The notes beneath the pieces were generated by a model. The model saw nothing but the letters and a program-made list of their open reading frames with translations. It was not told the DNA's origin and ran no database searches. From the NCBI GenBank assembly GCA_049658145.1, contig JBASOJ010000112.1, positions 1-12,272 on the forward strand: DNA of 12,272 nt. The letters are read 5' to 3'. A program made the translations under genes and the position numbers. The stretch comes from UBA6100 sp049658145. Lineage in GTDB: Bacteria; Actinomycetota; Coriobacteriia; Anaerosomatales; Anaerosomataceae. Shown piece after piece: positions 1 through 8,208 of this stretch. Position 1 is the first letter of the stretch. Each line of letters begins with the position of its first letter.

Positions 1-588
1 CTCGTGCACGGTCTGGACATCCCCGTGTCGGTGGACACTCGCCGTCCCGACGTGGCCGCCGCCGCGCTGCGCGATGGCGCGAGCATCGTGAACGACGTCT
101 CGGGCTTCCGCGATCCCGCGATGGTCGAACTTGCTGCGGGCTGCGATGCCGGCCTCGTGGTGATGCACATGCTCGGCGAGCCGAAGACGATGCAGGTCGA
201 GCCGCACTACGACGATGTGGTGGCCGAGGTGTGCGACTACCTCGCGCACCAGGCGGTGATGCTCGAGGCGGCAGGCGTGGCGCGCGAGCGCATCGCGCTC
301 GACCCCGGGATCGGCTTCGGAAAGACCACCGCGCACAACCTCGAGCTGCTGCGGCGCCTGCCCGAGCTGGCGGCGCTCGGCTACCCGGTCGTCGTCGGTC
401 TGTCGCGCAAGCGCTTCATCGGCGAGGTCGCCGGCGAGGTCCAGCCTGACCGGCGGGTTGCGGGAAGCGTGGCCGGTGCGGTCTTCTCGGCGCTCTACGG
501 CGGCGACGTCATCCGGGTGCACGACGTTGCCGAGACGGTGCAGGCGCTCGCGATGATCACAGCGATCGAGGAGGCCGGACATGACTGA
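1..588 (+). CDS. folP: Dihydropteroate synthase, 3' part (5' end outside window)
   Basis: The protein condenses 6-hydroxymethyl-dihydropterin pyrophosphate with p-aminobenzoate to dihydropteroate in the cytoplasmic folate pathway. The frame is open at base 1, so the gene starts upstream. 195 residues are visible, and about 80-90 N-terminal residues of a usual 270-280 are missing. Visible family motifs are SVDTR (residues 10-14 of the fragment), NDVSG (31-35), MHMLGEPKTMQ (from 55), DPGIGFGKT (101-109), the substrate-binding SRKRF (135-139) and a C-terminal RVHD (172-175). These cover the second half of the TIM barrel with no gap or frameshift. The GTG at base 4 lies inside the barrel and is not a real start. 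The stop overlaps the folK start by 8 bases, so the two are probably translationally coupled. Family assignment is firm. Confidence 0.96.
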   Translation, partial: LVHGLDIPVSVDTRRPDVAAAALRDGASIVNDVSGFRDPAMVELAAGCDAGLVVMHMLGEPKTMQVEPHYDDVVAEVCDYLAHQAVMLEAAGVARERIALDPGIGFGKTTAHNLELLRRLPELAALGYPVVVGLSRKRFIGEVAGEVQPDRRVAGSVAGAVFSALYGGDVIRVHDVAETVQALAMITAIEEAGHD

Positions 589-1429
589 CGCGTACATCGG
601 GATGGGGAGCAATCTGGGCGACCGGCTCATCCACATGCAGCAGGCGCTCCGCGGGATGGAGGCGTTCGACGAGACCGAGGTCGTGTCGGTCTCCAACGCG
701 GTCGAGTCGACGCCCTGGGGCGTCACCGATCAGCCGCCGTTCGCCAACGCTGTCGCTCGCGTAGCCACCGCCATACCGGCCGACCGGTTCCTCGGCCTGC
801 TGAAGGAACTCGAAGCGACGATCGGTCGCACGCCGGGGGAGCGCAACGGCCCGCGCGTGATCGACCTCGACATCCTGCTGTTCGGCGACGATGAGTGGCA
901 GACGCAGGAGCTCACGGTGCCGCATCCGCGACTCGCCGAGCGCGACTTCGCCGTCACGCCGCTGTTGGAGATCGCACCGCATGCCGAGTGGCCGGACGGC
1001 TCGCCGGTGACGCGCGGCCGCGCCACCGAAGGCCGCATCACCGGCTCGCTCGGCGCGATTCCCGGCTACGAGGATCGCACGCCGCCGGTGGGGGGATGGG
1101 CCGGGCCGCATGGCTACGGGCAGGAGTTCGGCGAGTGGGAGACGGTGGCGTCGAGGCGTTTCTCGGTCGGCCTCGGCACGACCTTCGCCATGGACCTGCT
1201 GTACGCGGCGGCCGTGCTCGAGCAGGAGGGCATCCCGGTGGGGTGGGATCCGATGCCGCCGCAGGAGGAGTACAGCCCCTGGGCACTCCCGCGCATGTAC
1301 CGTCTGCTCGTGCCGCCACAACTCGCCACGCGCGCACGGCAACTGCTCGTGGAGGTGGGAGCGGCGTCGCCCCGGACGGGGGATGTGCCGCCCGGGGACG
1401 ACGGCGCCGAAGAGCCGCCGGTCGAGTAG
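581..1429 (+). CDS. folK: HPPK (folate pyrophosphokinase) with an extra C-terminal domain
   Basis: The N-terminal domain (about residues 1-140) is 6-hydroxymethyl-7,8-dihydropterin pyrophosphokinase, which makes the FolP substrate. It shows GSNLGDR (9-15), the signature GPRVIDLDILLFG (90-102) with the Mg-binding Asp95 and Asp97, and VPHPRLAERDF (113-123). ATG 581 has the SD GAGGAGG (568-574) six bases ahead, inside the end of folP. The protein is 282 residues, against about 155-170 for usual HPPK. After a Gly/Pro-rich linker (about 141-190) comes a second module (about 193-258) with a helix ending EQEGIPVGWD, then RLLVPPQLATRARQLLVEV. This resembles small domains of the DUF2007 type, which is inference from pattern only. 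The last 20 residues are acidic and probably disordered. The kinase call is firm; the tail's role is unknown. Confidence 0.94.
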   Translation: MTDAYIGMGSNLGDRLIHMQQALRGMEAFDETEVVSVSNAVESTPWGVTDQPPFANAVARVATAIPADRFLGLLKELEATIGRTPGERNGPRVIDLDILLFGDDEWQTQELTVPHPRLAERDFAVTPLLEIAPHAEWPDGSPVTRGRATEGRITGSLGAIPGYEDRTPPVGGWAGPHGYGQEFGEWETVASRRFSVGLGTTFAMDLLYAAAVLEQEGIPVGWDPMPPQEEYSPWALPRMYRLLVPPQLATRARQLLVEVGAASPRTGDVPPGDDGAEEPPVE

Positions 1430-1463
1430 CCAGAGGCGCGTTCGGCGCTACGCACGAGGGGTG

Positions 1464-1469
1464 TATACT
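1464..1469 (+). promoter_or_regulatory. Putative -10 box (TATACT) of the panB promoter
   Basis: TATACT stands out as the best -10-like hexamer in this GC-rich spacer and lies 67 bases upstream of the panB GTG. A -35 at the usual distance is poor: TTCGGC at 1441-1446 with a 17-base spacer matches TTGACA at only two positions. The location, in one of only three real gaps in the window, supports a promoter for panB-panC and possibly the nad genes behind them. Transcription would begin near 1475-1477. Inference from sequence only. Confidence 0.5.
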
Positions 1470-1473
1470 CGTG

Positions 1474-1488
1474 CTCCGTTTTTCGGAG
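1474..1488 (+). other. Short perfect hairpin at the predicted 5' end of the panB leader
   Basis: CTCCG (1474-1478) and CGGAG (1484-1488) are perfectly complementary around a TTTTT loop. With TATACT as -10, the hairpin would form at the very 5' end of the transcript. It could protect the RNA end or be chance. It is not a classic terminator, because the T run is in the loop and not after the stem. A second stem, CGGCC (1490-1494) with GGCCG (1507-1511), can form downstream, and CCGG (1509-1512) with CCGG (1518-1521) is an alternative abutting the SD. Confidence 0.35.
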
Positions 1489-1520
1489 GCGGCCTGGACC
1501 GGTAACGGCCGGGACTGCCG

Positions 1521-1528
1521 GGAAGGAG
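1521..1528 (+). promoter_or_regulatory. Ribosome binding site of panB
   Basis: GGAAGGAG lies seven bases before the GTG at 1536 and fixes this GTG as the panB start. Confidence 0.75.
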
Positions 1529-1535
1529 TGGACTT

Positions 1536-2420
1536 GTGAATACCGCACCGGCCGAGAGGTCCGTTCCGCGCATCACCACCACAGCGCTCGCTGCGATGAA
1601 GGCCGCCGGCGAGCCGATCGTCATGATCACCGCCTACGACGCACCCGCCGCCCGTCTCGTCGAGGCGGCCGGCGTCGATGTGATCCTCATCGGCGACTCG
1701 CTCGGCATGACCGTTCTCGGCTACGACAGCACCCTGCCGGTCACCATGGACGACATGCTGCGCGCCACTTCGGCAGTCTCGCGCGCCACCTCGCGGGTGC
1801 TCGTGGTGGCCGATATGCCGTTCATGAGCTACCAGGCGAGCGCCGAGGACGCCCTGCGCAACGCGGGCCGCTTCCTCGCCGAGGGCGGCGCACACGCGGT
1901 GAAGCTCGAGGGCGGCGCGGCGGTGGCCGAGCTTGTCGGCCTGATGACCGATGCCGGTATCCCCGTGATGGGCCATGTGGGCCTCACGCCGCAATCCGTG
2001 AACGTCTTCGGCGGCTACAAGCTGCAGGGCCGCGACACCGACAGCGCGGTGCGCCTTGTCGAAGACTGTCTTGCGCTCGAGGCGGCTGGCGCGTTGGCGG
2101 TGGTGCTCGAGCTCGTGCCCGCCGAACTTGCGGCAATGATCTCCGAGGAACTCACGATCCCCACGATCGGCATCGGCGCCGGCGCCGGCTGCGACGGGCA
2201 GGTGCAGGTCTTCCACGACATCCTCGGCCTGGGCACGTTCACGCCCAAGCACGCGAAACGCTACGCCGAGGTGGGCAGCACGATCACCAAGGTGGTTGCG
2301 GCGTACGCCGCAGACGTGCGGTCCGTGGCCTTCCCCGGCGAGGCTCAGTTCTCGCACCTGGACGCCGAGGTCGTGGCCGAGCTCGAGCGGCTACTGCCCC
2401 TCACCGACGGAGAGGACTAG
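1536..2420 (+). CDS. panB: Ketopantoate hydroxymethyltransferase
   Basis: PanB transfers a hydroxymethyl group from 5,10-methylene-tetrahydrofolate to 2-oxoisovalerate, giving ketopantoate, the first committed step to pantothenate and CoA. The 294-residue protein is slightly longer than the usual 260-285. It has MITAYD (30-35), GDSLGM (53-58), ADMPFMSY (92-99), KLEGG (123-127), GHVGLTPQS (146-154), GGYKLQG (159-165) and IGIGAGAGCDGQ (211-222). The residues matching E. coli Asp45, Asp84, Lys112, Glu114 and Glu181 appear as Asp54, Asp93, Lys123, Glu125 and Glu192. Nothing essential seems missing. It begins at GTG with a strong SD after a spacer with a likely promoter, so it probably heads a transcription unit. 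It uses a folate cofactor, which links it in function to the folP-folK genes just upstream. panC follows after 3 bases. Confidence 0.97.
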   Translation: MNTAPAERSVPRITTTALAAMKAAGEPIVMITAYDAPAARLVEAAGVDVILIGDSLGMTVLGYDSTLPVTMDDMLRATSAVSRATSRVLVVADMPFMSYQASAEDALRNAGRFLAEGGAHAVKLEGGAAVAELVGLMTDAGIPVMGHVGLTPQSVNVFGGYKLQGRDTDSAVRLVEDCLALEAAGALAVVLELVPAELAAMISEELTIPTIGIGAGAGCDGQVQVFHDILGLGTFTPKHAKRYAEVGSTITKVVAAYAADVRSVAFPGEAQFSHLDAEVVAELERLLPLTDGED

Positions 2421-2423
2421 CGC

Positions 2424-3275
2424 GTGGAGCGCCTTGGCTCGAAGCAGGAGGTGCGGCAGGCGGTCGGCGAAGCACGCCGGGAGGGCAAGCGCATCGCGCT
2501 CGTCCCCACGATGGGCGCGCTGCACGACGGGCACCTCTCGCTCGTGAGCGCTGCCCGCGAGCGCGCCGACTACGTGGTGGTATCGGTCTTCGTGAACCCG
2601 ACGCAGTTCGCGCCGGGCGAGGACTTCGAGGCGTACCCGCGTGACGTGGCGCGGGACATCGACCTACTGGGCGCCGAAGGCGTGGACCTCGTGTTCACGC
2701 CGTCGAGTGAAGCGATGTACGCGCCGGATGCCGAGGTGATGGTCGAGCCAGGCCCGCTCGGCGCGGTGCTCGAAGGCGCCACGCGGCCCGCGCACTTCCG
2801 CGGGGTCTGCACGGTCGTCACCAAGCTTCTCAGCATCACCACGCCCGACCTGGCGTTCTTCGGCGAGAAGGATTATCAGCAGCTCGCGGTCCTGCGGCGC
2901 ATGGTACGCGACCTCGACCTGCCGGTGAAGATCGTGGGCGGTCCGGTCGTGCGCGAGTGCGACGGGCTGGCGATGTCGAGCCGCAACGTGTACCTCTCGC
3001 GTGAGGAGCGCGCAGCGGCGATCGTGCTCTACCGCGCGCTCCGCAGCGCCGAGACGCTTGCGCTCGACGGCGAGCGCGACGCGCACGTGCTCGCAGACGC
3101 GATGCGCAGCCTGGTCGAAAGCGAGCCGCTCGCCGAGGTCGACTACGCGGTCGTGGCCGACGCGATCACGCTCCAGCCGCTCGACACGATCGGCCCCGCG
3201 CCCGCGCGCGGGCTCATCGCGGCCAGGGTGGGCGGCACCCGGCTCATCGACAATCTCTCTCTGGAGGTGGTGTAG
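2424..3275 (+). CDS. panC: Pantothenate synthetase (pantoate-beta-alanine ligase)
   Basis: PanC joins pantoate to beta-alanine using ATP, through a pantoyl-adenylate. The 283-residue length is normal. Motifs in order are VPTMGALHDGHLSLV (27-41) with the HIGH-like histidines His34 and His37, VFVNPTQFAPGEDF (55-68) with Gln61, RPAHFRGV (121-128), FFGEKDYQQL (145-154) and the KMSKS-like MSSRN (184-188). The GTG start has GGAGAGG (2409-2415) eight bases ahead, inside the end of panB. No panD (beta-alanine supply) or panE (ketopantoate reductase) lies in the window, so these steps must be encoded elsewhere or met by other enzymes. The stop codon directly abuts the nadA start. Confidence 0.97.
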   Translation: MERLGSKQEVRQAVGEARREGKRIALVPTMGALHDGHLSLVSAARERADYVVVSVFVNPTQFAPGEDFEAYPRDVARDIDLLGAEGVDLVFTPSSEAMYAPDAEVMVEPGPLGAVLEGATRPAHFRGVCTVVTKLLSITTPDLAFFGEKDYQQLAVLRRMVRDLDLPVKIVGGPVVRECDGLAMSSRNVYLSREERAAAIVLYRALRSAETLALDGERDAHVLADAMRSLVESEPLAEVDYAVVADAITLQPLDTIGPAPARGLIAARVGGTRLIDNLSLEVV

Positions 3276-4190
3276 GTGAAAGGCGCTCAGGTCTTGCCCG
3301 CCGAGGTTCGCGTGCTCGCTCGCGACCGCGATGCGGTCATCTTCGCGCATAACTACCAGCGTGCCGAGGTGCAGGCGGTCGCCGACGTGGTGGGCGACTC
3401 GCTCGAGCTCGCGCGGCGCGCCGCATCGGTCGCCGCGCAGGTGATCGTCCTTGCCGGCGTGCGCTTCATGGCCGAGACCGCGGCGATACTCGCGCCCGGC
3501 AAGACGGTGCTCCTGCCGCGCCCCGACGCCGGCTGCCCGATGGCCGACATGATCACCGCGCCCCAGCTGGCCGCGTGGAGGGCCGAGCACCCCGGGGTGC
3601 CGGTCGTGATGTACGTGAACTCCTCGGCAGAAGTCAAAGCGCTCACCGACGTGTGCTGCACGTCGGCCAACGCCGTCGAAGTCGTCCGCTCGCTCGGCGC
3701 GCCCAAGGTGCTGTTCGGGCCGGATCGGAACCTCGGGGCGTGGATCGCCGCGCAGCTGCCCGAGGTGGAGATGCTCCTGTGGGACGGCTGCTGTCCGGTG
3801 CACGACGCTGTGTCGCTCGAGATGGTGCTTGCGGCGAAGGCCGCGCATCCGGGGGCGCCGGTGATCGCTCATCCCGAGTGCCGTCCCGAGGTGAGTGCCA
3901 TCGCCGATGCGGTGCTCTCCACGAGCCAGATGCTGCGATACGCGGCGAAGGCCGGCGAGCGCGAGATCATCGTGGTCACCGAAGGGGGCCTGCTCACGGG
4001 TCTTGCCAAGGCCGCGCCGGACACGCGCTTCATCGGTATGGCGCCCCCGATGCTCTGTCCGAACATGAAGCTCACGCGCCTCGACCACGTGCGCGACGCC
4101 CTGCGCGACATGAGCGGCGTCGTCACGGTGCCCGGGGACGTGGCGGCGGCTGCCCGATCGTCCCTTGAGCGCATGACGGCAATCGGCTGA
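3276..4190 (+). CDS. nadA: Quinolinate synthase, [4Fe-4S] enzyme
   Basis: NadA condenses iminoaspartate with dihydroxyacetone phosphate to quinolinate, step two of de novo NAD synthesis. The protein has 304 residues, close to the compact form known from Thermotoga (about 300). It shows FAHNYQ (23-28), VVGDSLELA (38-46), DAGCPMADM (84-92), CTSANA (128-133), WDGCCPVHD (169-177) and PPMLCPNMK (257-265). By comparison with characterised NadA proteins the cluster ligands should be Cys87, Cys173 and Cys261. GTG 3276 directly follows the panC stop and has GGAGGT (3263-3268) seven bases ahead. The exposed Fe-S cluster is oxygen sensitive in the family. The last base of the stop codon is the first base of an ATG that could start nadB. 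Confidence 0.97.
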   Translation: MKGAQVLPAEVRVLARDRDAVIFAHNYQRAEVQAVADVVGDSLELARRAASVAAQVIVLAGVRFMAETAAILAPGKTVLLPRPDAGCPMADMITAPQLAAWRAEHPGVPVVMYVNSSAEVKALTDVCCTSANAVEVVRSLGAPKVLFGPDRNLGAWIAAQLPEVEMLLWDGCCPVHDAVSLEMVLAAKAAHPGAPVIAHPECRPEVSAIADAVLSTSQMLRYAAKAGEREIIVVTEGGLLTGLAKAAPDTRFIGMAPPMLCPNMKLTRLDHVRDALRDMSGVVTVPGDVAAAARSSLERMTAIG

Positions 4191-4198
4191 TGAACGAC

Positions 4199-4205
4199 AA
4201 GGAGG
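4199..4205 (+). promoter_or_regulatory. Strong RBS inside the nominal nadB 5' end
   Basis: AAGGAGG lies five bases before an in-frame GTG at 4211 and downstream of the ATG at 4190. It favours GTG 4211 as the nadB start. The ATG at 4190 has no good SD ahead but overlaps the nadA stop (TGATG), so coupled initiation there cannot be excluded. Confidence 0.6.
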
Positions 4206-4210
4206 CCAGG

Positions 4211-5913
4211 GTGGGGGCAGGCGCCGAGGGCCCCCGCCGAGGACTGTCTGGGCACGCCACCCTCGCCCCGGCCTCCGTACCCGGGTCGCTCGACCAGCGT
4301 TACGTGCTCTCGTTCGATACCGATGCGCTCCCCGTCGAACGCACCGACGTGCTCATCATCGGCTCGGGCATCGCCGGCCTTACGGCGGCGTTGCACGCGG
4401 CCCGGCTCGGCTCCGTCACGCTGGTCACGAAGTCCGATGTCACCGATGCCAACACCTGGTACGCGCAGGGTGGCATCGCGGGCGCGGTGGGTGAGGCCGA
4501 CTCGGTGGAGCTGCACCTGGCTGACACGCTCGTGGTGGGCCAGGGGCTGTGCGACGCCGAGATGGTGCGCCTGGTGGTGAGCGAAGCGGCTGAAGCGCTC
4601 GCGGAGCTTGAGGCGCTCGGCGTACGGTTCGACCGCGAGGCGGGCGGCAAGGTCGATCTGCACCGCGAGGGCGGTCACAGCCTGCCGCGCGTGCTGCACT
4701 CGGGAGACGCCACCGGCGCCGAGGTGCAGAACACGCTCTCGGCGGTGGTTCGGCGCACCCCGGGCATCAAGCTCGTGGAGGACGCATTCCTCGTGGACCT
4801 GCTCACGGAGGATGACCGGTGCGTGGGCGCGCTCGTGATGGACAGCGGATCGCACGCACTGATGGCGCTCCACGCCGATGCCGTGATCCTTGCGAGCGGT
4901 GGTGCGGGACAGGTCTACCGAGTGACCACCAACCCGCTCGTAGCCACCGGCGACGGCATCGCCGCTGCGTGGCGGGCGGGTGCGGAGATCGCCGACATGG
5001 AATTCGTGCAGTTCCATCCCACCGCGCTCGACAGCGACTCCACCGTGAAGTTCCTGATCACCGAGGCGCTCCGCGGTGAAGGCGCCTTCCTGCTCGACTG
5101 CGACCTCAAGCGCTTCATGCCTGGCATTCACCCGCTCGCCGAGCTCGCGCCGCGCGACGTCGTGAGCCGCGAGATCGAGCGCGTGATGCACCGCTGCAAC
5201 CGCCCGAACGTGTGGCTCGACGCGCGCCATCTGGGTGCGGAGTTCCTGGCCGCGCGCTTCCCGACGGTCACCCAGGGCTGCCGAGAGGCCGGTTTCGACC
5301 TTTCGCGCGACCTGATCCCGGTGGCGCCCGCCGCGCACTACCTCATCGGTGGGGTGCGCGTGGACATCGACGGGCGCACGTCCCTTCGCGACCTGTACGC
5401 CGCAGGGGAATGCGCGGCATCCGGTCTGCATGGCGCCAACCGTCTCGCCAGCAACTCGCTGCTCGAAGGGCTTGTGGGCTCGCGCCGCATCGTGCGGGCG
5501 CTCGATGGGGAGCTAGGTCGCAGACGCCCCGGTCGCATCTCCGCCGCGGTGGAAGAGCCGCTCGGCACGGACCAGCGCGCGGTTCGCGCGGCGCTCCAGC
5601 TGCTGATGAGCCGTCACGTGGGGGTCACGCGTTCGGCCGAGGGTCTCGAGGGTGCAGCCGAGGGCATCGCCGAACTTGCGATGGGCCTCGGCGGGAGCGA
5701 TCTCCACGCCATCGAGACGCGCAACCTGCTCACCAACGCGTTACTCACCGTGGCTGCGGCCCGTCTGCGCGAGGAGAGCCGAGGCACGCACTTTCGCAGC
5801 GACCACCCGGACCGCGACGACGAAGCCTGGCGTTCGCATATGGTGTGGGCACGCGGCGCCTCTCCGCGTCTCGAGCCGGTCACCGGCCCGGAAACCGCAT
5901 CCGGGGCAGCGTC

Positions 5914-5917
<4 letters not shown>
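4211..5917 (+). CDS. nadB: L-aspartate oxidase (FAD)
   Basis: NadB oxidises L-aspartate to iminoaspartate, the NadA substrate, passing electrons through FAD to oxygen or fumarate. From the GTG start it has 568 residues (575 from ATG 4190). Visible are the dinucleotide-binding IIGSGIAGL (about 49-57), NTWYAQGGIAG, the REGGHSLPRVLH segment, ASGGAGQVY, the substrate region DMEFVQFHPTAL, LAPRDVVSREI, and APAAHYLIGGV followed by YAAGECAASGLHGANRLASN. The family hallmark ESRGTHFRSDHP is near the C terminus. All expected flavin and active-site segments are present. About 45 residues before the FAD motif are low in complexity and atypical, so the true start could lie even further downstream. The stop overlaps the nadC ATG by four bases (ATGA), indicating coupling. 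Confidence 0.96.
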
Positions 5918-6819
<902 letters not shown>

Positions 6820-6828
6820 GGGGAGTCG

Positions 6829-7056
6829 GTGGTCATCCGCATCACGATGGCCGGAGTCCTCAGCATGTCTCTGCTGGCGGCGCCTGTGCTGTTTGGGTTC
6901 GTCGCGGGGTTCACGACCGAGAGCTGGACGTACTTCCTTCCGTTCGCTGCCTGCGGCGCTCTCGGCTGGATCGTCATGTTCCCGCGCCCGCCGCGGGTGC
7001 GCGAGTGGTACTCTCGGCAGACCGAGTCCGCACCGCAGATCCCGCAGCCACTCTAG
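6829..7056 (+). CDS. Small two-helix membrane protein, function unknown
   Basis: I do not recognise this 75-residue protein. It has two hydrophobic segments (about 8-28 and 33-51) joined by a short polar loop (TTES), then a cytoplasmic-type tail starting FPRPPRVREW and ending in a Pro/Gln-rich stretch. GTG 6829 follows a purine-rich GGGGGAG (6819-6825) at a rather short spacing of three bases; an in-frame ATG at 6847 is an alternative. It sits 9 bases after nadC and 7 bases before the next small membrane gene, in the same direction, so it is probably co-transcribed. Its helix-loop-helix plus FPR..W pattern resembles the second half of the next protein. It is a plausible real gene because of its packing and clear membrane pattern. 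There is no basis for assigning a role. Confidence 0.65.
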   Translation: MVIRITMAGVLSMSLLAAPVLFGFVAGFTTESWTYFLPFAACGALGWIVMFPRPPRVREWYSRQTESAPQIPQPL

Positions 7057-7063
7057 GGACGCC

Positions 7064-7504
7064 GTGACCGAGCCGACGCTACGCGATACCTATCTCACAT
7101 GGACGCGCCGGGCCGTGCCCGCGCTGCTGCTACCGCTCGTGCTCACGGCCGCCCTTCAGGCTGGCGCGTCGAGCGCGTGGTGGGCCGTGGGGCCCACCGC
7201 TGCGAGCGGAATGCGCTACCTCTTCATCGCGGTGGGGGCGGCGTCGGTGGTGATGGGGCGCAGCGCTCGCACGCGTGATGTGGCCGGCGCGCCTCTATCC
7301 ACGGCGGCACTCGTGTCGCTGTCGTGGCGGCTGCTCACCTACGCGCTGACGCCCGCCGCTGTGGGCGCCATCCTCGCGTTCATGACCCGTCAGCCCGGTG
7401 ACTTCTACCTGATGCTGCTCGTGACCCTCATCGGCCTCGTGATGCTCTATCCGCGGTTCGACCAGTGGGTCGCCTGGTCGCATCCGTTGCCGGAGGCCGA
7501 GTGA
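7064..7504 (+). CDS. Four-helix membrane protein, function unknown
   Basis: I do not recognise this 146-residue protein. The frame is open from far upstream, but GTG 7064 is chosen because it follows the previous stop by 7 bases and because the sequence becomes a coherent membrane protein from there. AGGGA (7055-7059) is a weak SD. Four hydrophobic segments are seen at about 17-33, 50-66, 84-107 and 112-130, with a positively charged loop after the second (GRSARTRD). The end, LYPRFDQWVAW, resembles FPRPPRVREW in the preceding small protein, and the third and fourth helices align with its two helices by eye. The stop overlaps the dedA ATG by one base. Possible roles such as a transporter accessory or membrane scaffold are speculation only. 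Confidence 0.72.
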   Translation: MTEPTLRDTYLTWTRRAVPALLLPLVLTAALQAGASSAWWAVGPTAASGMRYLFIAVGAASVVMGRSARTRDVAGAPLSTAALVSLSWRLLTYALTPAAVGAILAFMTRQPGDFYLMLLVTLIGLVMLYPRFDQWVAWSHPLPEAE

Positions 7505-8208
7505 TGGCGCCGCAGACCGGCTTCGCACCACTCGATTGGTTCCTCGCGGCGCTCGACTCGTGGGGCTACCTCATCGTCGGCGCCTTCACCATCTCCGAGA
7601 ACCTCTTCGTGCTCGGCTCGTTCACGCCCGGCGAGACGGTCGTGATGGCAGCCGGTTTCGTCTCCGAGACGGGCGGGCTCAACCCGTGGCTCGTGGGAAT
7701 CGCCTCGCTCGCGGGGACGATGACCGGGAGCAACCTCTCGTACTGGTTCGGCCGTCGCGGCGGACGGGCCGGGTTGACCAGATGGGGCGGTAGGTTCTTC
7801 GACGATGAGCGCATCACCGCCGCCGAGGAGTACTTCGAGCACCACGGAAACAAGACGGTGCTGATCTCGCGCTTTGCGGCGGGCTTCAAGAACTTCGTGC
7901 CGGTGATCGCCGGAGCGTCCCGCATGCGCGTGTGGATCTTCGAGCTCTACACGTTCATCGGTGCGCTGCTGTATACCACGCTCATGGTGTCCCTCGGCAT
8001 CATCTTCGCGGACAACTTCGACCGTGCCCTCAGCGTTGCCAGGAGCATCGGGTGGTTCGGGATGTTCGTGCTCGTGGTGATGCTCGGCTTCCTGTGGTGG
8101 GGACGCCGCAAGTACATCGCCGCGCGCGTGGACAAGTTCGCCGAGCTTGCCGAGGAGGGCGAACGCCTCTCTCAGGACGGACCCGACGATGTCGATGCTG
8201 TCGAGTAG
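7504..8208 (+). CDS. DedA-family integral membrane protein
   Basis: DedA proteins are polytopic inner-membrane proteins. Members have been tied to membrane homeostasis, proton-motive force and the return of lipid carriers across the membrane. From ATG 7504, with GGAGG (7492-7496) seven bases ahead, the protein has 234 residues, which is typical. Visible features are ISENLFVLGSFTPGE (30-44), with Glu32 and Glu44 at the positions of two essential acidic residues in E. coli YqjA/YghB, the segment YWFGRRGG (80-87), and ISRFAAGFKNFVPVIAGASRM (121-141). In the last, Arg123 is kept, but the second conserved basic position is Lys129 where Arg is usual. Hydrophobic helices follow at about 146-168 and 183-199, then an amphipathic acidic tail. 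The exact substrate cannot be told. The end overlaps birA by 20 bases. Confidence 0.88.
   Translation: MAPQTGFAPLDWFLAALDSWGYLIVGAFTISENLFVLGSFTPGETVVMAAGFVSETGGLNPWLVGIASLAGTMTGSNLSYWFGRRGGRAGLTRWGGRFFDDERITAAEEYFEHHGNKTVLISRFAAGFKNFVPVIAGASRMRVWIFELYTFIGALLYTTLMVSLGIIFADNFDRALSVARSIGWFGMFVLVVMLGFLWWGRRKYIAARVDKFAELAEEGERLSQDGPDDVDAVE

Noticed and set aside
1474..1495. Rho-independent terminator after folK
   Set aside because: The T5 run forms the loop of the hairpin and no T run follows the stem. Its place right after a -10 box suits a transcript start better than an end.
3869..5431. Very long open frame on the minus strand (520 codons)
   Set aside because: It lies fully antisense to nadA and nadB, is rich in Arg/His/Ala/Gly and has no domain pattern. 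Long antisense frames are expected in GC-rich DNA with strong third-position bias. The same holds for the minus frames at 557-1342, 1038-2357, 2664-4088 and 10516-12024.
5212..5913. N-terminal extension of the nadC frame
   Set aside because: The frame is open but Arg/Pro-rich and overlaps the coding part of nadB. NadC homology starts at ATG 5914, which has an ATGA overlap with nadB.
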